Assembly (NCBI GenBank): GCA_007570785.1
Contig: ML660201.1
Coordinates: forward strand, 40,314,863-40,378,862
Reading direction: 5' to 3'
From: Antilocapra americana
Taxonomy: Eukaryota; Chordata; Mammalia; Artiodactyla; Antilocapridae
DNA: 64,000 nucleotides
In this document: in pieces, positions 34,630 through 45,952 of the stretch
Layout of the letters: each line of letters begins with the position of its first letter
Numbering within the stretch: position 1 is the first letter of the stretch
Notes under the pieces: generated by a model
Seen by the model: the letters and a program-made list of their open reading frames with translations, nothing else
The model's database searches: none
What the model was told of the DNA's origin: nothing
Translations under genes and position numbers: made by a program

Positions 34630-34735
34630 TCAAAGAGATCTTACAAATATTTTTTGAGCGTCTTCCATGTGCCAGGTGTCCAGAGGCTGGGGATAAGGCA
34701 TTAAAAAGACAAAAGTGCCTGCCCTCAGGGATCTC
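34630..34735. mobile_element. L2/MIR-class fragment
   Basis: 'ttttgagcgtcttccatgtg', 'ccaggtgtccagaggctggg', 'gataaggcattaaaaagaca' and 'gtgcctgccctcagggatct' follow the common mammalian 'tgtgccaggcactgtgctag ... gccctcatggagct' order. Family and strand not resolved. Confidence 0.55.
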
Positions 34736-34884
34736 ACTTTTTTTTTTTTACGTTTCCAGTATCACTGTTTTTATAGCATGTTAGTTGAGACATTAATGTC
34801 TCATCAGTGACCCCAACAGGACAGCCGTGCCTTTGTAAACGTTTTGATGCTTGTAACTGCAGTATTTGTGGATAGGGACCAAAA

Positions 34885-35068
34885 GTGTTTATTTTTAATC
34901 TATTTATTTTTAATTGGAGAGTAATTGCCTTACAATATTGTATTGGTTTCTGCCATACATCAGCATGAATCAGCCATAAGTATACATATGTCCCCTCCCT
35001 CTTGAACCTCCCTCCCACCTCCCAGCCCATCCCACCCCTCTACGTTGTCACAGAGCACCTGGTTTGAG
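34885..35068 (-). mobile_element. Ruminant LINE-1 3' end
   Basis: Read on the + strand: 'ttttaattggagagtaattg', 'ccttacaatattgtattggt', 'ttctgccatacatcagcatg', 'aatcagccataagtatacat', 'atgtcccctccctcttgaac'. This is the reverse complement of the 3' UTR found on the + strand at 14.3 kb, so two members of one subfamily. Confidence 0.85.
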
Positions 35069-35759
35069 GGGAGTTCACATTTTAATGACTCAGTGGACTA
35101 GCCAATACCTAAGATCTTTGTCAATTTGTATTTTCTATGAACAGTGCTTCTGGGTAATCTGTAGACATATCCCTCTCAGCTCTTGTCCCCCCAGCTCCAC
35201 TTACTTCCTTGATTTATCGAGTCACCAGGGACTTCTGCTTTGCCAAATTCAGTGAGCATTTCTTCTTCCCCTACTTAATGACATCATAGAGCACCCCTTC
35301 ACCTAAATACTTTCTTCTCTGGCCTCTGGAATGACCCGGCTCACCTTGTCAGGACTCCTCTTCAGTCTAAAGGCTGATGACTCTTGAATACAGTCTCCAG
35401 TTCCTTAAATTCAGCTGCAGATTCCACATCTCCATTTAGAGTCCCATAACCAAAACACTTGTCATATTTCAAATGTGATAATGTCCGCTCTTGATTTTTG
35501 TCCCCATATCTGCTGCTCTGGTAAGTCTTCCTCACTCTCCCGGTTGCTCAGCCTAAAATTTTTACAGCATCCTTTATTTCTTTTTTATTTCACCCTCTCT
35601 ATCAACATACCAGCAAATCCCGTTACCCTACCTCAAATGTATACATAATTCTAGCACTGCTCACCAACCCCATTGCCACCGTCTTGGCCCAGGTCCCTGT
35701 TGTCCCTCATCTGGGCCACCTTCTCCTTCTCCCTACCCTTTATCCTGTCTCTATAGCCA
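35069..35759. other. Unique or very old L2-like stretch
   Basis: No gene. Pyrimidine-rich sequence with 'tcaggactcctcttcagtct' and similar words could be a decayed L2 3' region continuous with the next entry. Confidence 0.35.
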
Positions 35760-35900
35760 TTATCTCCATGCAGCACTGAGAACAGTCCTTTTAAAGCTTA
35801 GACCATGTTTCTTCTCTGTTTAGAATCCTTTGTGGTTTCCCAGCTTACCCAGAACTAAAATCCAAAAGAGCTGGCCTTCTAGTTCATCACCCAGAAGGAA
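35760..35900 (+). mobile_element. LINE-2 fragment
   Basis: 'tcctttgtggtttcccagct' and 'tacccagaactaaaatccaa' match the L2 'ccaatggctccccattgcac ... agaataaaatccaaa' segment. Confidence 0.6.
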
Positions 35901-35909
35901 GGTACCTCT

Positions 35910-36125
35910 TAAAGTGCACCTTTGGGTACCAGGCACTGAGAGCTCTACGTCTGTTAGCCCATTTAACCCACACAGTGGCGCTATAAGGGAATCCTGTTAC
36001 AACCTCCATTATACAGAAGGAAGAAGTAGGAAGAGAGAGGTTAGGTCACTCGCCCAGTGTCCCACAGTGGTGAACAGCAGAGATGGCGCCAGCATCTGCG
36101 CTCTTAACCACTATGCCCAGCTGTC
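35910..36125 (-). mobile_element. MIR SINE
   Basis: 'gggtaccaggcactgagagc', 'agcccatttaacccacacag', 'gagaggttaggtcactcgcc', 'ctgcgctcttaaccactatg'. Nearly full length in reverse. Confidence 0.85.
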
Positions 36126-36627
36126 CCTTGATGGCTCCACCTGAGAGTCACTGCAATTTGTCAATAGCAGTTTGTCTTCTGGAAGATTGCACTCATGAAA
36201 AATTGTCCTGAAGATAATAGCTTTGCAGGAATCTCCAGTGTAAGAAGCAGCATAGCAGAATGGCTTGTGAGATGGGAGCAGAAGAGTGTATGGGTGATGC
36301 TGCAGAATCTCTGAGCACAGAGACCCGGTTGGGGTTGGAGAGTGGGAGGAAGCACAGAAGCCAGAGGCTGTGGGGATTTTTATCATTGTTGAATAATTCA
36401 CGTAAATATGTGTCTCAGAAACAGACTAGTAGGGCTGGTTTCTCATTATACCAGTAAAGCTTCACATCTAAGCCATTTCTGTCAATTCCCAAGCTGTACA
36501 GGATCGTTTCCTGGCTTTTATTTTACATATTTCCCTTTTTCTGGAATAGTTTATAGCATTTTACTTTGCATTCTTATTCATGAGCATTTTTTCCATGAGA
36601 TATGTATCTTTTATTTTGCCTAAAAAT
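36126..36627. other. Unique non-coding stretch
   Basis: Nothing recognisable. Confidence 0.4.
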
Positions 36628-36703
36628 CACAGAGAAGCCTGGCATGCTATATTACATGGAGTTGCAAAGAGTTGGACATGACTTAGCAACCGAACAACAA
36701 CAA
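36628..36703 (+). mobile_element. Terminal BovB/BovA tail fragment
   Basis: 'agagaagcctggcatgctat', 'gttgcaaagagttggacatg' and 'gacttagcaaccgaacaaca' are the last about 75 bp of BovB or BovA. Strongly 5'-truncated. Confidence 0.85.
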
Positions 36704-36714
36704 GCTTTACTTTA

Positions 36715-37345
36715 CCCTCACTTTTAAAAAAATTGTGGTAAACTACACATAATGAAGTATTAGCATTCATTATTTAAGTATTCTAATAATTGAGTGGCAT
36801 TAATATGTACTGTCACAGTATTGCGCGTATGTCACCATTATCTCATTCTGGAACTTTTAAAAAATTACCCTCAAAGGAAACTGTACACGCATTAAATGAC
36901 CACTGTCCATTTGCTCTCTTACCCTAGCCCCTGACTACCACCTGTGTGCTGTTTCTGTGGATTTGCCTCTTCTGAGTATTCCATGTCAATGGACTCATAC
37001 AGTATATGGCCTTTTGTGTCTGACTTTTTTCACTTTGCATGATGTTTTCAAAATTGTTGCATGTGGTAGCATGTATCAGGACTTCATCCTTTTTGTGGTT
37101 GAATAATACTCCTTTTTATGCATGTATATTACATTTTGTTTATCCATTTTCATTCATTATTTGATCAAAATTTTATATATTTTCAATATGGTTACTAGAG
37201 TATCAGCTATGTGTTATACACTTTGCTTCATCCTGTATCCTGAATATATAAAGAGCCTTTACATATCAATAACAGAAAAGAGAATCCCTTTATATAAATG
37301 AGTAAATAAACCTGAACAAACATTTCGCAAAAGTGGAATTATAAT
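36715..37345. mobile_element. Old LINE-1 in two opposing pieces
   Basis: 36,715-37,165 is reverse-strand L1M ('actgtccatttgctctctta', 'atttgcctcttctgagtatt', 'tggactcatacagtatatgg', 'catgatgttttcaaaattgt', 'gtggttgaataatactcctt'). 37,240-37,345 is forward-strand ORF2 ('gagcctttacatatcaataa', 'ataaacctgaacaaacattt', 'cgcaaaagtgg'). The two are in inverted arrangement. Confidence 0.7.
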
Positions 37346-37739
37346 AATTTCATGAGTGTAAAAGTCATTTCAATCTCTTCTTTTTAGTTAATTCTGAAAT
37401 TAGTTTGGTTAGAGCAATTCTTTATCATTTAGCAGCAGATCGTGAACATTTGTTTGAGATATGCTCCATTTGGGAAAGAATTTCATTTGTTGCTCCATTC
37501 AAGTAGGCATTGTGACCTGAAGATCATCTCCATTGGTTTTTCTAGAGACTATGTCTCTAAAGCCTTTGTAAAAATACTTCGCACCTTTGAATGTTTCTGA
37601 ATTCAGATATCTTTTTGGAGAATGTCCCACTTTATGTGGGTCTCAACTTACACATTTTGAGTGGTCACTGACTGCTGAAACATAGAGTGGTGAATTTTCA
37701 AAGTTTGAGGCTCTTTGAAACTAGAAGTGCTCTTTTTCT
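37346..37739. other. AT-rich unique stretch
   Basis: No recognisable feature. Confidence 0.4.
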
Positions 37740-38070
37740 GTAACTGAGCTGTCCAGTAAGGTAGACACATGCCACCTGTCCCTGCTGAGCACTTGAAACA
37801 TGCCTAGTGCCAATTAAGACGTGCTGCAAGCGTGAAATACTCAGTGGATTTTGAAGATTTGGTATAAAACATGTAAAATATTTCTAATTTTCTCCTGTTG
37901 ATTCCGTGTTGAACTGATAATGCTATCTGGATATATTGGGCTCAGGAAACTATGTTATTAAAATTAAACTTACCTGCTTTTTTTCCTACTATTTTAATGT
38001 GACTCATAGAAAATTTTAAATTACATATGTTGCTCACATGATATTTCTGTTGAACAATGAATGCCGTTCT
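37740..38070 (+). mobile_element. Old mammalian DNA-type repeat, family not assigned
   Basis: 'gctgtccagtaaggtagaca', 'ctgagcacttgaaacatgcc', 'tagtgccaattaagacgtgc', 'tggatatattgggctcagga', 'aaaattaaacttacctgctt' and 'tttctgttgaacaatgaatg'. The order matches the widespread repeat with 'gagcacttgaaatgtggctagtgc' and 'tttctattggacagcgc'. Nearly complete. Confidence 0.65.
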
Positions 38071-38274
38071 AAAAATAACAGGCGCATGGGTGGAGAATGG
38101 GAGAGAAGTCTGAACAGACGACTTCTTTGCCTTCAGAATCCTGAAGAGGTCCCACGAGAGAGGCTGAAGTATATCTGCATGCTTCCAGGAGCCTCCCCGT
38201 AGGTCTCTGCCTTCACCCTGGACTCCCCTCAGCTATCTTCTCCTCTCTCTAGCCTGATGGATCTTTCTTTTTAA
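38071..38274. other. Unique stretch
   Basis: Nothing recognisable. Confidence 0.35.
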
Positions 38275-38489
38275 AAGAATTTTTTTTGGAGTGTAGTTGA
38301 TTTACAATGTGTGAGTTTCAGGTACAGCAAGGTGAATCAGTTACACATATACATATATCCACTCATTTTGTTTGTTTATTCTTAGATTCTTTGGCCATAT
38401 AGGCCACACAGAGTATTGAGTAGAGTCCCCTGTGCTATACAGCTGTTTCTTACTAGTTGTCTATTTTATGTAGTGTGTATATGTCAGTC
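38275..38489 (-). mobile_element. LINE-1 3' end
   Basis: Read on the + strand: 'tagttgatttacaatgtgtg', 'agtttcaggtacagcaaggt', 'ccctgtgctatacagctgtt', 'gttgtctattttatgtagtg'. Same subfamily as 2.4 kb, but this copy is only about 215 bp long and is broken by the following SINE. Confidence 0.85.
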
Positions 38490-38704
38490 CTGAGTGAGTG
38501 AATGAGAGTTGCTCAATTGTGTCTGACTCTTGTGTCCCCATAGACTGTAGTCCAGCAGGCTCCTCTGTCCATGGAATTCCTTAGGCAAGAATACTGGAGT
38601 GGGTTGCCATTTCCTTCTCCAGGGGATCTTCCTGACCCAGGGATTGAACACAGGTTTCCTGCATTTCAGGCATGTTCTTTACCATCTGAGCCCCCAGGGA
38701 AGCC
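38490..38704 (-). mobile_element. BovA2/Bov-tA SINE
   Basis: Read on the + strand: 'gagagttgctcaattgtgtc', 'ccatagactgtagtccagca', 'ggagtgggttgccatttcct', 'ccagggattgaacacaggtt', 'ctttaccatctgagccccca'. It sits at the broken end of the L1. Confidence 0.9.
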
Positions 38705-38964
38705 TACTATTAAAGACATTTTTAAGTATAAAGACAGGTCAGCTTAAAAAGTATCAGGAGATACATGCTTCACTTTATCTTACAGTGTATAGACAATACA
38801 CTAGAATATGTAATTAAAATCTGTACACCTTTTCCAAGGAACACCCGAGACAGAGGTAGCAATCAAGTTATAAATGACAGTCATCAACCAGATGATATAA
38901 TTTAGATGAAGCTTATCTCTCTCAAAGAGTTGGGGACTGTCAGTCCTAGTCTCCCAGTTTATCC
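38705..38964. other. Unique stretch
   Basis: Nothing recognisable. Confidence 0.35.
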
Positions 38965-39120
38965 ACAGGGATCTTTCTAAGGGCAGTCCTTATCATGTCA
39001 CTCCTCACTTTACAATTTTAGTGGCACCCTGTTACCCCCAGGCCCAGCTTTTAAGGCTCCGCCTTGACCACCTGCTCCACCTCATCTCATGCCTCTCTGC
39101 CTCCTCCACCTGTCAGGGCC
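38965..39120 (+). mobile_element. LINE-2 fragment
   Basis: 'atcatgtcactcctcacttt', 'ggcaccctgttacccccagg', 'ccttgaccacctgctccacc' and 'tcagggcc' follow L2 3' region order. Confidence 0.65.
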
Positions 39121-40039
39121 TTTTAATAAACATCATTATGATTTCCGTTATGTGTGCAATAGATTCCCATTGTAAAGATTTAAAGACACACTGTAAGCGG
39201 CCATGTCCGCATTCCCGGCACCGAGCCCCGACCCCAGCTGCACCATCGTCACTGTCAGCAGCCGGCTTGCGCTCTTCCAGGGCCCTCACTCTGCACGTAC
39301 ACCACCAATTTCTCTCTCTGTGTGTATGTGTGTCTGTGTGAACCTAAATGGGTTTGCATGTTGTCTTGGGTCTTATTTCACATATTTGAAGGTTTCTGCT
39401 AGTGAGGATTTAGATGTACCTCACTGTTCTTAATGGATTCTTGAGATTTTGTTGTATAGCTTTGCCATGATTTACTCCTGTTTATTGCTATTTTTAGTTA
39501 TACAATTTTTTGCCCATATAGCAAAATATCAGCTATTATAATATCCACCTTTGTATCCCCATTTAGATTGAATAAGGAGCAACATTTTGCCCTGTTGGCT
39601 TCAGAATTTTTATGTGAATAACGCAAACATTCCATGCAGAGAGGAAGCCTTGTGTGTGCTCCACCCGGTCTCTCTCCCCTCCTCATCCCCAGAGGGAAGG
39701 AAGCTGCCTTCTGCAGTTGATACAGCCTGTTTAGTCTTACGTTTCTACTACATGTGGCCGTAAACAAGGTGTTACTTTGTGCGTTCCTCATTAGTATCAT
39801 ACCTTATGGGTTATCTCCTGTGACTTGAATTTTCATTTTTTTTTTTAAAGATTTTTCAGTATTATATAATTCTATGTTGTCTTCCATTTGATAAGAATGA
39901 ATATAGCTAATGAATATAGCTTCATTTAATCCATTTCCTTATTCACAGAATTTCAGTTGTCATACTTTTGATTTCAATTGTTCAAATGTGTCATCTCTTC
40001 TTCTTAACTCTGGACTCTTTTTTTAATCTTCTCTGGAAC
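39121..40039. other. AT-rich stretch, probably decayed L1
   Basis: No gene. Parts such as 'gattcttgagattttgttgt' and the T run near 39,835-39,846 suggest old L1 3' UTR, but I cannot place it securely. Confidence 0.35.
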
Positions 40040-40415
40040 AGCCTGTCTAAGATTGGAATGATCTATTTTGAAAGTTTTGTAGAAGTCATCAATAGGAATG
40101 TCTGGTCTGGTGCTTTCTTTGATTTTTTTTTTTATTAGTTATTGAGGTTTTTAGCTTTTGTATTTCTCCTTGAGATATTTTTGATAGGTTATATATTTTG
40201 AAGGAATGTATGTTTTAAGTTTTCAGATTTAACGGTGTCAAGTTGTTGTTAGCAGTCTTTTGTCATTAACTTGATGTTGTGTCTGTACTTCTGTACCTCC
40301 ATCTATAATAGTATTTGCAGTGTTCTCCATGCCCCCTTTTAACTTGATCAGTTTTGCCAGTTTTGTCTGTTTGATTAATCTTTTCAAAGATCAGTTTTTT
40401 ACCTCCTGCACTTTG
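40040..40415 (-). mobile_element. Old LINE-1 ORF2 fragment
   Basis: 'gaaagttttgtagaagtcat', 'ggaatgtctggtctggtgct', 'ttattagttattgaggtttt', 'ttgtctgtttgattaatctt', 'ttcaaagatcagttttttac' match reverse-strand L1 ORF2 of the finger and palm region. Stops throughout. Confidence 0.75.
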
Positions 40416-40564
40416 AAAATGCTTTTCCTGGGGCCTGGCCTGCAGTTCCCTTTTCTCATCACCTGGCCGAGTCTTTCTTCTAGCTCTTCAAACCTTGATT
40501 GAGGCTCTTTGGCACTCCCCCCAACCGCACTCTCCACAGCACCCCCTCCCCCCTCAATTTTTGG

Positions 40565-40690
40565 TCTGCTTGCCCTTCTGCAAGCTCCATGAAAGTAGGA
40601 ACTGATCTGTTTCATTCGCCACAGTCTCTCTAACCTGTGGCACTGTGTAGAGGTATAGGAGGTGCTCAGGAAGAAAAGGGAAGGAAATTA
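40565..40690 (+). mobile_element. LINE-2 3' terminus
   Basis: 'gcaagctccatgaaagtagg', 'aactgatctgtttcattcgc' and 'aggtataggaggtgctcagg' are the L2 3' UTR end. Confidence 0.8.
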
Positions 40691-41619
40691 ATGAGAGTCT
40701 ATTATACATAAAGAGCTACAGCTTCATTCTCCAAGGAGAGAAGGCTCTCTTTCAGGCTGTATTCCCAAAAGGACTGTTGTAAAGAGAATGTAACTGGTGC
40801 TGAGTGATTGAACCAGCTGAGCAGTCCAAGGTTCTGTAATTCTTTTTTCCATAATTTATCAGGAAGTAAAAAGTTGGACTTGCAGCCATGGTGTGACTGG
40901 AATGAGGCTGAGTGTGAGTCAGTGAGCTACAGACACATGTACAAGTAGTGCCTTTCTACTTACAGTTAAGAGAAAAACAAGCCGAAGTGATGAGATGTCC
41001 ATTTTGCAAGCTCTTTCCAGTGAGCTTCTCCAGGAAGACTTGAGTCCTCACTGGGCTAAACCCCTGCCGGTCCATCCTTGATTATGTACTCAGAAGAGAA
41101 ACTAAAAAGACATTAGAGTGAAAGAAATCACCACATCTTCAGTGCTCTAACCGGAATAAGAAATACCTGGCTTTAGTTTTTCTTATGAAGTGTAGCTGTT
41201 TTCCTAGTAATTCTACAGCTTCTCATGGGGAGAGAGGTAAAAGAAAAGAAATTCAAGAAAAGTTTTGTTCGCAAGATGCTCTGGGCTGCCAAAGGTGGTA
41301 ATCTTTGAAAAGGAAGAGGGGAGTGGGGAACCAGGAGATATCAGTGGAAAGGCAGTGACATGTTATTGTCACCTAACAAAATATTCATAGCACGTTAAAG
41401 CCTTTGTTTTATTTTACCTACATTACACAGTCTGTAAGACTCAGTTGTAGATTTCATTGTCTCTCTGACAGGAGCCTTGCCAGTGAAAATGAGAAGTGAT
41501 GTCCTCCTTACTGGTTACGTCCACTCAGTAAGAATAACAGCAAGTTTGAACAGCTATGAAATGTCTCTCTGCTAAACATTTGTATGATACATCGTTATTT
41601 TTAAATCAACTATTTTTAT
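40691..41619. other. Unique non-coding stretch
   Basis: Nothing recognisable. Confidence 0.4.
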
Positions 41620-41823
41620 TCCCTTTTTATAGCACATTACATTTTCAGTTTTATAAAAAGAGATTATTATCCCCCCTTTCCAGATGAGAAGATGGAGGTT
41701 CAGGGGGAGTAGAAAGTAGGTGGCCTGGCTGACGTCCTCCAGCAAGCAAGGGAGGGAGGCACGCTTGGAGCCCCAGGTCTGAACACCAGACTTCGGCCCC
41801 CACAGTGCCAGCAGCAGCAGCAG
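41620..41823 (-). mobile_element. MIR SINE with adjoining (CAG)5
   Basis: 'aagagattattatccccccc', 'tccagatgagaagatggagg', 'gtaggtggcctggctgacgt', 'ccccaggtctgaacaccaga' follow reverse MIR order. A short CAG repeat lies at about 41,808-41,823. Confidence 0.75.
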
Positions 41824-43004
41824 CCTGACTCCCAGACGCTTGGGAGATGCTGTGGATACAGTCGTCATCTCTGGTGGTGGGAGAGAGTCACGTTTGTTTG
41901 ACCTGGTGGGAAAATGCTTTCTGTCTCTAACTCTGAGGCCTGTCGCTCTTGACCTTATTCTGATTCCAGCCATGCATACTCCTGAATCTGAGATCCTTCC
42001 CCAGATGCACCTTGAATCCTGACTTTTCACTCTTACCTTGGGCATTTCTGTATCTACTATTAGCTCTCCCTAGTGTGGAGAGTTTATAATTTTCTTTCCA
42101 GTCTTTCCTGATTGTAACCTCCTTCCAGTCAAGAATCTGCGCCTCCCGTCTCTGCAGTCTCTGCCCTGCACCTCGCCCAGCCCTGGATCACATCACCCCC
42201 TCCCTCGGTGGAGGGCGGAGGTGGAGGTGGGTGATCCGTGGTCAGCACTGCCCTCCTGACATCCGTGGGTTGGCTGTGCTTCCTAAGCGCGTGTGCTCGT
42301 GTCGTGCACAGACCTGGGTCACTTAGGGGCCTGAGGACCCCATATACTACAGAGAACTCCCCCCAGTGTAGCTTGGATCTGAGAAGCCTATAGAACCAAG
42401 TGCCATTTTCTCCCTTGGACTTTAGCTGACACTGCAAAGAAATTGCCTGTAAAACAAAAGAAACATACCCAGGACTGGTTGCCCCTTCTGTGGTGCACAC
42501 CTGGCCTTGACCGGCTTCTGAGATGCTGGCCTTCATGCCTGCCAGTTCCCCTGGGCTCCCTAAAGGAGCCTTCTCAGGAGGGTGCCTTTTATTCCCCGAA
42601 TCCATCCTTCGAGGCCATGTGTGTGGGTGGTAGTGTTTGGCTGGAGAGAAGGAAACTGTCAGGGGACTCTTGATGCCAGATGAGATTGTTAAAAGGGACT
42701 GCAGCCAAGGTGAATGATCTGGAAGCCTGGCTGGTGGTGGAATGCAGAGGTTGGGGAAGCAGCATTTGGAGACAGCCGTCTTCTAGGTAGGTTTTCTGGC
42801 ACTTTCCCCAGCCACCCGGGGTGTGATCACGTTGCCCAAGAGTGCCCAGGACTGACAGACTTGCTCTGATGCATTGTCTTTGTCTACGAGGCCGCCAAAC
42901 CGCTGCCCTCCCACAAGGAACCCCCAGGTTGCATTCTTCCAAATGCATGGAAGGCCTGTTTGATGGGGCTTCTCTCTGTTTGAGAGGGGCTACATCCCCC
43001 TGAA
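41824..43004. other. Unique non-coding stretch
   Basis: No gene recognised. Frames of 152-158 codons on the minus strand have no family signature and overlap plus-strand frames. Confidence 0.45.
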
Positions 43005-43145
43005 TCTGGAGTCCGACACATCTGGGTATAGATCCCACCTTGGCCACCTACAAGCTGTGTGACTTCTGGCATCTGCTTTAACCTCTCTGGACCTCAGTTT
43101 ATCCTGTCTGTTAAAATAGGATAATGGTAATATCCCCATTAGGCC
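43005..43145 (+). mobile_element. MIR SINE
   Basis: 'tctggagtccgacacatctg', 'acctacaagctgtgtgactt', 'taacctctctggacctcagt' and 'aataggataatggtaatatc' follow MIR order. Confidence 0.85.
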
Positions 43146-43218
43146 ATAATAATATACAATATTATGTGAAAACATATTATGATACAAAGTTACAATTACT
43201 GTATATTTAAATGTATGT

Positions 43219-43837
43219 AAGGCCATACAGTTTCAGACTTTATCTTTTTGGGCTCCAAAAATCACTGCAGATGGTGATTGCAGCCATGAAATTAAAAGAT
43301 GCTTACTCCTTGGAAGAAAAGTTATGACGGACCTAGACAGCATATTTAAAAGCAGAGACTTTACCAACAAAGGTCCGTCTAGTCAAGGCTAAGGTTTTTC
43401 CAGTAGTCATGTATGGATATGAGAGTTGGACTGTGAAGAAAGCTGAGTGCTGAAGAATTGATGCTTTTGAACTGTGGTATTGGAGAAGACTCTTGAGAGT
43501 CCCTTGGACTGCAAGGAGATCCAACCTTTCCATCCTAAAGGAGATCAGTCCTGGGTGTTCATTGGAAGGACTGATGTTGAAGCTGAAGCTCCAATACTTT
43601 GGCCACCTCATGTGAAGAGTTGGCTCATTGGAAAAGACCCTGATTCTGGGAAGGATTGGAGGCAGGAGGAGAAGGGGACGACAGAGGATGAGATGGCTGG
43701 ATGGCATCACCGACTCGATGGACATGGGTTTGGGTGGACTCCGGGAGTTGGTGATGGACAGGGAGGCCTGGCGTGCTGCGATTCATGGGGTCACAAAGAG
43801 TCGGACACGACTGAGCGACTGAACTGAAGGCCATACA
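43219..43837 (+). mobile_element. BovB LINE 3' end with perfect target duplication
   Basis: The element proper is about 43,230-43,826. It encodes the decayed C-terminus of BovB ORF2 plus the 3' tail ('ttgggctccaaaaatcactg' to 'tcggacacgactgagcgact'). Perfect 11-bp repeats aaggccataca lie at 43,219-43,229 and 43,827-43,837, proving a 5'-truncated retrotransposition. The ORF has an in-frame TGA at 43,451-43,453. The 117-codon plus frame after it is BovB tail coding sequence, not a host gene. Confidence 0.95.
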
Positions 43838-44539
43838 TGTAAACGTATAAAATATGGTAATATGTAGTGCCAATGTAGTGTGTTAGCATTACAGTGTAGC
43901 ATAACAGAAGACCCCATCTTCCTGTTATTCTAAGATTTAGATTATGTAGGCAGAATACTTAAAACAGTCCCTGGCACATCATGTAACTCCGTCACTGTTA
44001 ATTATCATGACTGTCATTTTCTGTGGACTGTAGCATGTAAAACAGGGACACACTGACTCAGAACGTTTTAGTATGTGTTGTTGCTTTGAAAGCAGTGAAG
44101 CTCATCTGGTAATTAGGAGGGCAAAGCCCAATTATAACATGGGAGGAGAGGGAACGGTAACCAGGGAGAAGTACTGTTCAATTCTAAATTTGTTTGTGTG
44201 TGCGCTTTTTCTTTATTTTAAAGGGAGAAATGTCTCTTCAGAAGAGCTTAGACCAACATGGTACCTAATAAGAGAAGAGAATTAAATCTAAATAACCACC
44301 CACACTTGCTCTGTTTGTCTTGAGAAGTTATTAGCCTGGGTTTCCTTTGTATGCGTGGGTGAGGAGGAGGGTGAGGCAGAAGAAGGGGGTTGGTTGCAAA
44401 GGCGCATCAGGCGGGAGTTCCCATCTGTTTCAGCCAGTTGTCCCAGCTCTGCTGTGGGCACTGGGCTGACATCTGCTGAGAACTTAGCAGTGACAACACT
44501 GGGGTCAGAGCCCTCCTCTCCTCTTGGCTCTGTGTGCCG
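43838..44539. other. Unique non-coding stretch
   Basis: No recognisable gene or repeat. Confidence 0.4.
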
Positions 44540-44830
44540 GGTATTATGTCTCCTGTTTTGCACATAAGAATACGAAAGCTCAAGAGCTTAAACCTCGGGC
44601 TCAGGGTCACACAGTTAATAAAATGCTGTGGGATTTGAGACCACACACTTGAGACCAGAATCCTGATTTCACCTGTGTGATGATAATCAAGTCACTTAAT
44701 ATTTTGTTAGGTCCCTGTTTTCTTATCTATGAAATGGGTACGACAGGGAACCCCAGCTCCCAGTGGAGAGTAGTGAGAATAACTACCCAGCATATGCTGT
44801 TCTAAGTCCTCAGCGCCTGTCAGCTGCTGC
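44540..44830. mobile_element. Two MIR SINEs in opposite orientation
   Basis: 44,540-44,640 is a minus MIR ('tttgcacataagaatacgaa', 'gctcagggtcacacagttaa'). 44,655-44,830 is a plus MIR ('tgataatcaagtcacttaat', 'tgttttcttatctatgaaat', 'tgggtacgacagggaacccc'). They are separated by only a few bases. Confidence 0.7.
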
Positions 44831-45928
44831 TGTTATTATAATTACCTTGTGTTTTGTTTATGTCTTCTGCCTGATGCAAGGGGTGGACATGGTGCCTTCT
44901 GGTATGGTAGAGCCAGTCCAGATTTGTATCAGGCCTGACATTCTGCAGAGCCTGTGCAGTGGTCACCATAAACATTCTACCTTGCTTTCCTGCTCACTGT
45001 GGCAGGGAGGTCAAAGAAGAGGGGTGAGGATCATGTGAAAAATCAGCACCACCGCCCTTTGGCACATCAGTGACTAACCCTCAGGGCGAGTCCAAGGTGG
45101 ACCTCCTTCAGGGATGCTTTTCAGTGAAGTGGTACTTCAAGCAAACACAGCATTTGACTACCCATATAGACAGACATAGCATTTTTGGGGAGGAGTCATT
45201 TATCTATCGCTCCATAATACGTCATAATACATGTTGCTGTGGGTATGTTGCAGTCACAAAATTGAATTCACTTTACAAGACCAGAAGTAAGGCGTTCCTG
45301 GTGTGTCTGCAGCTACCCAGCCCCCTTCCCGCATCTTTCTTCTTCTGTACTGTTTACCTGCCACTTGTGTGGACCTGACTTGAACCTGCCTCTGTTGCAT
45401 CTAAGGAGATTAATTCGTGGGGAGAGATTAATAGGCGAGGAAGCCGGTTCTGACTTGTTAGGCAGTGGCTGCTTAACAGTTGTCCTGTCAACAGTCCCTT
45501 TAAAAGTCCAGGGAGCTCAAGTGTGGCCTGTGTGGAGGAGCAGGGACTCCCCAGCGAGCAAGCAACAGGGGAGGGTTCCTGGCTGCGACCGAAGCTGCAA
45601 ACATCACCTGATGGCATCCCTTTGGGAGGCTTCCGTGTGTGAAAAGTAAAGACTGGAGTTTGGTCTAGCTTTGTAATTGCATCCAGTTTGGACTTTTGAT
45701 TTTCTTTTAAATTTTTCTGTTTTTAAAGGTGAGGGATTGAGGTTTCTCAGTGACTTTGGAGCTTTCCTCCCAGGGGCCTGAGAAGGAGTCTAGAGTGCAT
45801 TTGGCTGCTCAAGATTGCTGAGCTGTAGAAAACTCAAGCCACCTTACCCTGCCTGGACCATTTCCGCAAGCATCTCTCCTTCTGATGAAATTCCATCTGA
45901 AACTGGTGATTTCCCCTGAATAATGAGT
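44831..45928. other. Unique sequence 5' of the candidate exon
   Basis: No repeat or further exon recognised. The absence of repeats in the about 1 kb upstream of the exon is compatible with constraint but proves nothing. Confidence 0.4.
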
Positions 45929-45952
45929 GCATCTCTTTTTGTCCTCTTCCAG
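45929..45952 (+). promoter_or_regulatory. Splice acceptor of the candidate exon
   Basis: 'gcatctctttttgtcctctt' followed by 'ccag' gives an almost uninterrupted pyrimidine tract ending in CAG at 45,950-45,952. A possible branch-point region with 'cctgaataatgag' lies 20-40 bases upstream. Confidence 0.65.

Noticed and set aside
43474..43827. 117-codon plus frame resembling a conserved protein
   Set aside because: It is the C-terminal coding remnant and tail of a BovB LINE bounded by a perfect 11-bp target duplication.
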